64,000 nucleotides of DNA, taken from Cyclobacterium amurskyense (GTDB taxonomy: Bacteria > Bacteroidota > Bacteroidia > Cytophagales > Cyclobacteriaceae). Below the pieces are notes generated by a model. That model was given only the letters and a program-made list of their open reading frames with translations. It had not been told where the DNA came from and made no database searches. Of this stretch, positions 8,071 to 15,170 are shown piece after piece. The translations under genes and the position numbers were made by a program. The DNA is taken from NCBI RefSeq assembly GCF_001050135.1, contig NZ_CP012040.1, positions 992,001-1,056,000 on the forward strand. Reading direction: 5' to 3'. Positions within the stretch are counted from its first letter, which is position 1. Every line of letters begins with the position of its first letter.

Positions 8071-9141
8071 TCAAACAACTCTTTTTTCAATATAACTGGA
8101 ATTGAGAATGGCTAGAGCCCCCATGTATTTGAGTTGAAATTTAATAAGGTCGCCAACCTTGTAATTTTTAGGATTTTCACCCAAATTAATAATGATCATA
8201 TCAGAACTGGCTCCCAGAATTTCGAATGCCCCATCATCAGGTAAAAGGTATTTCGGATCTACATCAAGTAAACCCAAATCTAAAATTGCCCGGAAGGAGG
8301 ATTGCCCATAAAGAGATTCATCTATTTCTGTCACCTCTCCTTGAGGATTCGAGGCCAATGTTCCTGTGGGAAGCAAAGGCTTCTCTTGCATTTCTATGAT
8401 CTCAGCAAACAGTTCAAAGACATTGTCATGCATTCCCTCAATGGTTTTTTCCTCAACCAAATCAACGCCAAAGTATAGGGTCTCCCCTATTCTAAAGTGG
8501 TTAACTCCCTTAGGCAATTGCTTGCGAAGCATAAGCGGGATGGTAACCGAGGTCCCTGCTGACACCCAAGGTATCTTCTTATTGAACTTAAGCTCAATGA
8601 TCTGTTTGTAAAGAGAAAGCTGAATCAGTTTATCCGCCGAAGGAAGTACACCATTTAGGCAGTTCAAATTAGTTCCCAAACCTATCACTTCAATATTAGG
8701 CAAGTCAAAAACTCCCGCATAGAAATCCAGCAAATGGTCTCCCATGACTCCTTCGCGAAGGTCTCCAGTTTCTACCATAATAATAATCTTATGGCTTCTA
8801 TTTTGCTTTACGGCTTCCTCACTAATCCACTTAATGGTATTTAATTCACTATTAAGACTTACATCCGCATACCTTACCACATCTCCCAGGTTCCTTTTAG
8901 ATGGAGGCTTGATGTAAACAGTCTGAACATCAGGATTTAACTCCTTAATTTTTGCCAGATTGCTTATTCTGGAATCATGAATTTCATTGGTCCCCATATT
9001 AATTAACTCCTGTAGGTACATTCGATTACCACAAAGAATTTTGGACACAATACCCCATGACACATCATTTTCCTCAAACTCTTTTTTCAAAAATTCAAAG
9101 TTTGATTTCAGCTTGCCCCTATATAGATTTAAGAATGCCAT
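8071..9141 (-). CDS. PLP-dependent amino-acid racemase, COG3457/ornithine-racemase-like
   Basis: This 356-residue cytoplasmic protein is of the alanine-racemase N-terminal barrel fold. K34 in VSKILCGN is the expected PLP Schiff-base lysine. NEIHDSRISNL, IIIMVETGDLREG and VSAGTSVTIPLMLR match the COG3457 group (YhfX, ornithine racemase) rather than the classical Alr. A C-terminal barrel with FEILGASSDMIIIN follows, as in that group. It is the last gene of a three-gene set: only 1 base separates it from a GNAT acetyltransferase, and a sodium:solute symporter lies upstream. That context points to uptake and stereo-inversion of an amino acid or related amine. The substrate cannot be read from sequence. 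Confidence 0.8.
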   Translation of the reverse strand: MAFLNLYRGKLKSNFEFLKKEFEENDVSWGIVSKILCGNRMYLQELINMGTNEIHDSRISNLAKIKELNPDVQTVYIKPPSKRNLGDVVRYADVSLNSELNTIKWISEEAVKQNRSHKIIIMVETGDLREGVMGDHLLDFYAGVFDLPNIEVIGLGTNLNCLNGVLPSADKLIQLSLYKQIIELKFNKKIPWVSAGTSVTIPLMLRKQLPKGVNHFRIGETLYFGVDLVEEKTIEGMHDNVFELFAEIIEMQEKPLLPTGTLASNPQGEVTEIDESLYGQSSFRAILDLGLLDVDPKYLLPDDGAFEILGASSDMIIINLGENPKNYKVGDLIKFQLKYMGALAILNSSYIEKRVV

Positions 9142-9142
9142 A

Positions 9143-9583
9143 TTATTTTTTCAATCTCATTTCTAAGTATTTATTCTCAAAACCCAATTTTTCATAGAGA
9201 AATTTTGCAGGATTATCCGGCTCAACATGAAGGGCGACATCCCCTTGCGCCATATCAATGGCTGTTTTCATTAGCTTTTTACCTACGCCTTTACCTCTTT
9301 GTGAGGCATCCACTGCTATATAAACAAGGATATTTTCAGGAATATAGCCAGACATACCTGTCTTATTGACAACTACAACCCCTACTAATTTCCCTTCTTC
9401 TCTGGCCATAACAGAAAAACCACCTTTATCTCCTGCCTGATCTAGTGCATAATCAAGGCAGCGCATGATATCCTCTTTGGGGTCACCATATTGATCAAGG
9501 TGCTCAAATAAAAAGTCAGCAATTTCAAGTTTTTGCAGATAGGTGGCATTGTCAATGGCCGATAGTGTTTCTAAGGTAAACAT
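9143..9583 (-). CDS. GNAT family N-acetyltransferase
   Basis: This 146-residue cytoplasmic acetyltransferase shows the central GNAT core: GKLVGVVVVNKTG (beta 4), ENILVYIAVDASQRGKGVGKKLMKTAI with the acetyl-CoA loop R-G-K-G-V-G, and VALHVEPDNPAKFLYEKLGFENK (beta 5 to alpha 4). The last pattern, N-P-A-x-x-x-Y-E-K-L-G-F, is typical of amine or amino-acid acetylating members. It lies between the symporter (33 bases upstream) and the racemase (1 base downstream). Acetylation of the transported or racemised amino acid is a reasonable guess, as in D-amino-acid catabolic operons where N-acetylation protects the substrate. Confidence 0.85.
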   Translation of the reverse strand: MFTLETLSAIDNATYLQKLEIADFLFEHLDQYGDPKEDIMRCLDYALDQAGDKGGFSVMAREEGKLVGVVVVNKTGMSGYIPENILVYIAVDASQRGKGVGKKLMKTAIDMAQGDVALHVEPDNPAKFLYEKLGFENKYLEMRLKK

Positions 9584-9616
9584 TTATGATTTATATTTTA
9601 ATTAAATTTTAACTAA

Positions 9617-11026
9617 TCAATTATTAATCTTGTATACAAGCAAAAACACTGCTAAAGATGCAAATACCCCAAAAAAGTTGGGATCAAGACCAAATGGCAG
9701 TGAAAGCTCCAAAACAGACAGAACAGCTGTTGTTCCTCCCCCTATCACCATGGATACCAAGGCAGCCATGGGAGAGCGCATGTTCCAAAAAAGGCCTGCA
9801 ATAATGGGAACGAATAATCCGGAAACCATAAAAGCATAGGAATATAACATGAGTTCTAACACATTGGTCATTTGTAAGGCTATAATTAATGCAATAACTC
9901 CAATGAGCAATGTAAAGAACTGACTCATCCGCATTACGTATTGATCGTTTTTTGTCTTCAAAAATCGACCGAATATATCGGTAGTAAGATTTCCTGATGC
10001 AGCCATAAGACAAGAATCAGCCGTAGAAAGCACTGCAGAAAAATAGGCAGACATCATCAACCCCATTATACCCGGAGGCAAAACAGTACTTAATAAAATA
10101 GGTAATCCCATTTCCGGATCCAACGTTTCAAGACCTTCTACAATAAGTCCTTGTTCAAACGCGACCTTAGCCAAAAGACCTAAAGACACACCCATAAAAG
10201 CCATGATAGGCCATTCAAACAAACCTGCAATAAACCATGCTTTCTTGGCCGACTTTACGTCTGTACTAGCAAATATCCTTTGATAAAGGGTCATCCCAAC
10301 AAACCAAATCGGTAGTATGGTAATGCCCCAATTGGCAAGATCCTGCCATTTTATATTGGTCAAAGAGAAATATTCATCTGGAAGGGTGTTTCTAATAACT
10401 TCCCATCCACCAACATGATAATAAGAGACCGGCAAACCTATAAATATAAAGCCCGCCATTAACACAATCCATTGTATAGTATCCGTATATATCACAGCTT
10501 TAAGACCACCCAATACAGTATAAACCACTGCAATGATGCCCATGATAAGTAAGGCCATGTTTAAATCTAAGGTTGGAAAGGTACCAGAAGCTAATTTGGC
10601 TCCTGCAAGAAGTTGAGAGGAAGTAAACCCAAGATAACCCACAAAGGAAATTATGGCAGCAGCGATTCCTACTTTTTTATCAAACAAATGCTGAAAGATC
10701 TGGGGCAAGGTGTAAAATTTTTCAAAAGCAGGATTGGCCCTTACTTTGGGAATCAAAAATACTGCGGCTAACCAAGCTCCCAACAGCCCCGTAAACAACA
10801 TCCAACTACCTGAGAGCCCCATCATGAAACCCAAACCACCTAGTCCAACTGAAAAGCCACCGCCTACATCAGTGGCAACTACAGAAAGCCCAATATGCCA
10901 GCTCCCTATATTTCTACCACCAACATAATAGTCGTCCTGCCCAGTATTTTTTCTCATAAAATAAAAGCCTACACCGAGCATCAATAGCATGTAGACAATA
11001 AAAATAGATAAATCTATAATTGACAT
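9617..11026 (-). CDS. Sodium:solute symporter (SSS family)
   Basis: This 469-residue inner-membrane protein has about thirteen hydrophobic segments. The N-terminus contains DDYYVGGRNIGSWHIGLS, the conserved loop of SSS transporters (YFLAGR-like). The sodium-site region near residue 330-345 reads MMSAYFSAVLSTADSCLMAASG, the family signature around TM8 (S-x-x-L-S-T-x-D-S). Close family patterns are proline/pantothenate-type carriers. It is the first gene of the symporter-GNAT-racemase set on the minus strand, which suggests an amino-acid or amino-acid-derivative substrate. Confidence 0.88.
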   Translation of the reverse strand: MSIIDLSIFIVYMLLMLGVGFYFMRKNTGQDDYYVGGRNIGSWHIGLSVVATDVGGGFSVGLGGLGFMMGLSGSWMLFTGLLGAWLAAVFLIPKVRANPAFEKFYTLPQIFQHLFDKKVGIAAAIISFVGYLGFTSSQLLAGAKLASGTFPTLDLNMALLIMGIIAVVYTVLGGLKAVIYTDTIQWIVLMAGFIFIGLPVSYYHVGGWEVIRNTLPDEYFSLTNIKWQDLANWGITILPIWFVGMTLYQRIFASTDVKSAKKAWFIAGLFEWPIMAFMGVSLGLLAKVAFEQGLIVEGLETLDPEMGLPILLSTVLPPGIMGLMMSAYFSAVLSTADSCLMAASGNLTTDIFGRFLKTKNDQYVMRMSQFFTLLIGVIALIIALQMTNVLELMLYSYAFMVSGLFVPIIAGLFWNMRSPMAALVSMVIGGGTTAVLSVLELSLPFGLDPNFFGVFASLAVFLLVYKINN

Positions 11027-11109
11027 TTAGTATATGTTTTTTGATTAATTGCTACCTATAAATAAAAAAATATCTCACAAAACCTAGCTCCTTAGACAAG
11101 AACTATAAA

Positions 11110-11157
11110 TTAAACCCGAAATATGCAATAGACATTCTATTACATAATCCGGGTTAA
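11110..11157 (+). repeat. 48-base imperfect palindrome, REP-like, copy 1
   Basis: The outer arms TTAAACCCG and CCGGGTTAA and an inner core AATAGACATTCTATT form a long stem with a 5-base loop and a few mismatches. The same 48 bases recur without change at 18069, and a related palindrome is at 25209. It lies between the sdh terminator and the start of the symporter gene. With a RAYT transposase fragment at the left end of the window, a REP element is the most likely identity. Confidence 0.8.
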
Positions 11158-11183
11158 ACATTTAATATTCATTATGGTATAGC

Positions 11184-11211
11184 AAAAAAAAGACCGGAAG
11201 TCCGGTCTTTA
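11184..11211 (-). terminator. Intrinsic terminator of the sdh operon
   Basis: Read on the minus strand, the stem AGACCGGA/TCCGGTCT with a two-base loop is followed by a run of about eight T. It begins about 20 bases after the sdhB stop codon. The stem also has flanking A and T tracts on the other strand, so it may act in both directions. Confidence 0.88.
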
Positions 11212-11231
11212 ATATTTCAATGTGGTAAATT

Positions 11232-11981
11232 TCAACTTTCCTCTGTACTCAGAGACGCTGCGAAATACTCTCTATTTAGTCTCGCAATATTGCTTAGGTC
11301 AATTTCCTTAGGACATTCTGCAGAACATGCGCCTGTATTTGTACAAGCTCCAAATCCTTCACTATCCATCTGAGCGACCATTTTCTCAGCGCGCTCTCTT
11401 TTCTCCACTTTTCCTTGAGGTAACAAGGCCAATTGAGAAACTTTAGCAGACACAAAAAGCATGGCCGAAGCATTCTTACATGCAGCTACACAAGCCCCAC
11501 AACCAATACATGTAGCCGAATCGAAAGCCTCATCCGCAATTATTTTTGGAATAGGAATCTCGTTTGCATCAGGTACACCACCAGTATTGACAGATACATA
11601 ACCTCCAGACTGAATAATTCTATCGAAAGAACTTCTGTCCACTACCAAATCCTTGATTATTGGAAATGCATTGGCTCTCCAAGGTTCTATAGTGATGGTA
11701 TCTCCATCCTTAAAAGAACGCATATGCAATTGGCAGGTGGTTGTTTGTGTTGGTCCATGAGGCTGCCCATTGATATACAATGAACACATGCCACAAATTC
11801 CTTCCCTACAATCATGATCAAAATGAACAGGATCTTCTCCCTTTTCTGAAAGGTCTTCATTCAAAACGTCTAACATTTCCAAGAAAGACATGTCTGAAGA
11901 AATTCCACTTAATTTATAATCTTTAAAGCCCCCTTTATCAGATGGGTTTTTCTGCCTCCACACTTTTAATGTAAGATTCAT
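11232..11981 (-). CDS. sdhB: Succinate dehydrogenase/fumarate reductase iron-sulfur subunit
   Basis: This 249-residue peripheral membrane subunit passes electrons from the flavoprotein to quinone. The N-terminal 2Fe-2S ferredoxin domain has CREGICGMC with a further cysteine about 12 residues on. The C-terminal domain has CIGCGACVAAC and CTNTGACSAECP for the 4Fe-4S and 3Fe-4S clusters. It is the last gene of sdhC-sdhA-sdhB, 29 bases after sdhA, and is followed by a terminator. Gene order and the single membrane subunit match the type B enzymes of Bacteroidota. Confidence 0.95.
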   Translation of the reverse strand: MNLTLKVWRQKNPSDKGGFKDYKLSGISSDMSFLEMLDVLNEDLSEKGEDPVHFDHDCREGICGMCSLYINGQPHGPTQTTTCQLHMRSFKDGDTITIEPWRANAFPIIKDLVVDRSSFDRIIQSGGYVSVNTGGVPDANEIPIPKIIADEAFDSATCIGCGACVAACKNASAMLFVSAKVSQLALLPQGKVEKRERAEKMVAQMDSEGFGACTNTGACSAECPKEIDLSNIARLNREYFAASLSTEES

Positions 11982-12010
11982 ATTATGATGAATTTTATAG
12001 GTTCAATCAA

Positions 12011-13948
12011 TTATTTGTAGCTTCTCTGTGTAAGCTTAACATTTTCAAAAACAAGCTCCTCTTTATTCAAGACTTCTTCTTTCCCTTCTCCTGCATACTC
12101 CCAAGCAGCTACATAGGCGAAATTTTCATCGTCCCTCAAAGCTTCGCCCTCTGGCGTTTGGTGTTCATCTCTAAAGTGACCGCCACAAGACTCTTCTCTA
12201 TGAAGCGCATCAACCACCATTAACTCTCCCAATTCTAGAAAATCTGCCACTCTGTGTGCTTTTTCTAAAGAAAGGTTAAGCTCTTCTCCTGTACCCAAAA
12301 CTTTCACATCCGACCAGAATTCCTTTTTCAATTCTTTGATCAATTCTTTGGCTTTGGTAAGTCCGGCAGCATTTCTAGCCATTCCACAATGGTTCCACAT
12401 GATCTTACCCAATTTTTTATGGAAATGATCTACTGTTTTATTACCATTGATACTTAATAATTTCTGGATTTTCGCTTTTACTTCATCCTCACACTTCTTG
12501 AACTCAGGATGATCAACCGAAACCTTTTCATTTGGAATTCCAGCCAAATAATCACCTAGCGTGTAAGGTATAACAAAATAACCGTCAGCTAAACCTTGCA
12601 TAAGTGCAGAAGCTCCCAATCTATTGGCTCCGTGATCGGAGAAATTGGCTTCACCAAGTGCGTACAATCCTGACACATTTGTCATTAGATTATAATCTAC
12701 CCAAAGACCGCCCATAGTGTAGTGAACAGCTGGGTATATTTTCATCGGTGTTTTGTATGGATTTTCTCCTGTGATCTTCTCATACATATCAAACAGGTTA
12801 CCATATTTGCCTTTTACCGCATCTTCTCCATCACGTAAAATGGCGTCTCTGAAGTCCAGGAATACTGCTTCGCCTGTTTCGTTTACACCTCTTCCTTCAT
12901 CACAAACGTACTTCGCATTACGAGAAGCAACATCCCTAGGTACTAAATTACCAAAAGAAGGGTATTTTGTTTCAAGGTAATAGTCTCTGTCCTCATCTTT
13001 AATGTCTTTAGGTGCTATTTCCTTTTTCCTTAACTTTTCAGCCATCTCTACCGTCTTAGGTACCCATACCCTGCCATCGTTCCTTAAGGACTCTGACATA
13101 AGGGTTAACTTCGACTGATGATCCCCGGAAACCGGAATACAAGTAGGGTGTATCTGTGTATAACAAGGGTTGCTAAAGTAAGCTCCTTTTTTATGTGCTC
13201 TCCAGGCAGCGGTAACATTTGATCCCATAGCGTTGGTTGAAAGGAAAAATACATTCCCATAACCTCCTGTACAAAGTAAGACAGCATCTCCACTATGAGA
13301 CTCAATCGCTCCTGTAATCAGATTCCTTGTAACAATTCCTTTGGCTTTGCCATCGACGGTCACTACATCCATCATTTCTGTACGAGGATATAACTTCACC
13401 TTACCATTGGCTACCTGTCGACTTAGTGCCGAATAGGCTCCCAATAGTAATTGTTGCCCAGTTTGGCCCCTTGCATAGAATGTACGGGAAACCTGAGCAC
13501 CACCGAAGGAACGGTTGGCAAGCAAACCACCGTATTCTCTTGCAAAAGGAACTCCTTGGGCCACGCACTGATCAATAATATTGACAGATACCTGCGCCAA
13601 ACGATAAACATTAGCTTCTCTTGAACGATAATCGCCACCTTTTATGGTGTCATAAAACAATCGGTAAACAGAATCACCGTCATTTTGATAATTCTTAGCA
13701 GCATTGATACCTCCCTGAGCGGCTATTGAGTGTGCTCTTCTTGGGCTATCCTGAAAACAGAAAGCCTGAACATTATAACCCAACTCAGCAAGTGAGGCTG
13801 CAGCAGAAGCTCCAGCCAAGCCAGTACCTACTACTATAATATTGTATTTTCTTTTATTGGCCGGATTGACCAATTTCACATTAAACTTATGGTTGGTCCA
13901 TTTTTCAGCCAAAGGACCATTGGGTATTTTTGAATCAAGTTTCATCAA
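12011..13948 (-). CDS. sdhA: Succinate dehydrogenase/fumarate reductase flavoprotein subunit
   Basis: This 645-residue FAD subunit oxidises succinate to fumarate in the TCA cycle. The FAD-binding dinucleotide fold is VVGTGLAGASAAASLAELG (near 39-57). HSIAAQGGINAAKN contains the histidine that carries covalent FAD in the family. QIHPTCIPVSG and REYGGLLANRSFGG are substrate-site regions, and HYTMGGLWVDYN is the capping-domain motif. GEANFSDHGANRLGASALMQGL completes the FAD site. It sits 44 bases after sdhC and before sdhB. Direction in vivo (succinate oxidation or fumarate reduction) cannot be told from sequence. Confidence 0.95.
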   Translation of the reverse strand: MMKLDSKIPNGPLAEKWTNHKFNVKLVNPANKRKYNIIVVGTGLAGASAAASLAELGYNVQAFCFQDSPRRAHSIAAQGGINAAKNYQNDGDSVYRLFYDTIKGGDYRSREANVYRLAQVSVNIIDQCVAQGVPFAREYGGLLANRSFGGAQVSRTFYARGQTGQQLLLGAYSALSRQVANGKVKLYPRTEMMDVVTVDGKAKGIVTRNLITGAIESHSGDAVLLCTGGYGNVFFLSTNAMGSNVTAAWRAHKKGAYFSNPCYTQIHPTCIPVSGDHQSKLTLMSESLRNDGRVWVPKTVEMAEKLRKKEIAPKDIKDEDRDYYLETKYPSFGNLVPRDVASRNAKYVCDEGRGVNETGEAVFLDFRDAILRDGEDAVKGKYGNLFDMYEKITGENPYKTPMKIYPAVHYTMGGLWVDYNLMTNVSGLYALGEANFSDHGANRLGASALMQGLADGYFVIPYTLGDYLAGIPNEKVSVDHPEFKKCEDEVKAKIQKLLSINGNKTVDHFHKKLGKIMWNHCGMARNAAGLTKAKELIKELKKEFWSDVKVLGTGEELNLSLEKAHRVADFLELGELMVVDALHREESCGGHFRDEHQTPEGEALRDDENFAYVAAWEYAGEGKEEVLNKEELVFENVKLTQRSYK

Positions 13949-13992
13949 TATTCAAATTTAATTTCCCTTTAATTTCTTGAATTTTAGTCTCC

Positions 13993-14676
13993 TTAGCTTC
14001 CCTGAATAAACATCACAATGGGAATCAATGCAAATAATGCTGGTACTATAATGGCAAATGCCAATCCTAATTTTTTGATAAAAGGGGTGTATTTCTTATG
14101 ATTAATTCCTAAAGTTTGAAAAGCACTGGCAAAACCGTGGGATAAGTGAAATGCCAATATCCCCATACTTACAACATAGAAAATTACATAAAAGATGTTT
14201 TGGTAGGCCGCTGATACAATGGCAAAGCTATCTTTGTAACTCACACCATCATAGGTAGCAATTGGCACTTCACCAAACTTTAACTCATACCAAAAACCTC
14301 TCAAGTGAACCAGGATAAAAATCAAAATCAAAGTTCCGAGAATACCCATACTTCTAGAACTCCAAGAGCTATTCTCTGAAGCTTTACTTACGGCATAACC
14401 AATCGGTCTTGATTTTTTGTTGTGCTTGGTAAGGATAACGGCATAGACCGCATGAAGAAGAATAAAACCGAAGTTTAAAATTGATACAATTCTGATCAAT
14501 GGATTCGAGGCCATTGTCTCAGCGTAAATGTTAAAGGATTTTCCTCCGTCTGGAATGATTAATTGCAAGTTCCCCGCAAGGTGAACTACCAGAAACAAAA
14601 TAAGAAATAATCCCGTCAGGGCCATTAATAATTTTCTGCCCAGCGTACTATTTAAGGTTTTAGATACCCAACTCAT
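13993..14676 (-). CDS. sdhC: Succinate dehydrogenase cytochrome b subunit
   Basis: This 227-residue integral membrane subunit has five hydrophobic segments and anchors SdhAB. MSWVSKTLNSTLGRKLLMALTG and FLVVHLAGNLQL open the protein as in the Bacteroidota/Wolinella-type b558 family. Conserved histidines that would bind two hemes lie in VVHLAGN, LLHAVYA, LVHLRGFW and FHLSHGFASAFQTLG. It is the first gene of the operon, with a recognisable promoter about 40 bases upstream. There is no separate sdhD, as expected for this class. Confidence 0.92.
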   Translation of the reverse strand: MSWVSKTLNSTLGRKLLMALTGLFLILFLVVHLAGNLQLIIPDGGKSFNIYAETMASNPLIRIVSILNFGFILLHAVYAVILTKHNKKSRPIGYAVSKASENSSWSSRSMGILGTLILIFILVHLRGFWYELKFGEVPIATYDGVSYKDSFAIVSAAYQNIFYVIFYVVSMGILAFHLSHGFASAFQTLGINHKKYTPFIKKLGLAFAIIVPALFALIPIVMFIQGS

Positions 14677-14716
14677 ATAATTTTTCGTTATTACGGTTTG
14701 ATCTTTATATTGACGC

Positions 14717-14747
14717 CAAATTTACATTTGTAATCGATAGCAAACAA
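14717..14747 (-). promoter_or_regulatory. Bacteroidota-type promoter of sdhCAB
   Basis: On the minus strand TTG (14747-14745) and TAAATTTG (14724-14717) are 20 bases apart, matching TTTG-N19-21-TAnnTTTG. The start of transcription would leave a leader of roughly 35 bases before the sdhC ATG. Confidence 0.55.
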
Positions 14748-15170
14748 TCAATCAACTGTCAATCATCTTATTTTAATTAGTTCTAAATAAACCCAAATAA
14801 AATTAGCTTCTGAATGTTTAAACTAGGCTATTCCCTTTTTGTTCTGGCATTCAGCCTATGAACTTAAAAAAAAAAAGTTCATTTGACATGAAAGTAATTT
14901 TGTTTAGAATTTGAAGGCTCACTAAATCGCTCAAATACCATGTAGTTTAGATTTAAAAACACTTTTGAGAAGGTTTTATAACAATACATTCTATAATTAA
15001 ACAGTATAGAGAATGAAAAATTCACTATAAAGATATAATTTAGGGTAACCATTGAAAAAATAAAAACGTTTTGTTCCTATGAGATGGGGGTTGAACCGCT
15101 GCACCTTAATGGTATTGGAACTAATTCCCTATAAACCTGAATAGTACAACGCGCTGAAATTAATCATAAT
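14748..15170. other. Divergent intergenic region between sdhC and the T9SS cargo gene
   Basis: About 420 AT-rich bases without a gene. GAACTT and AAGTTC flank an A-tract at 14859-14879 and could form a small hairpin. I see no RNA gene. A GC-richer patch near 15085-15120 was checked for tRNA features and has none. Confidence 0.5.

Noticed and set aside
15085..15125. GC-richer patch with GGTTGAACC, considered as a tRNA end
   Set aside because: No acceptor stem, anticodon arm or CCA-side pairing can be formed around it.
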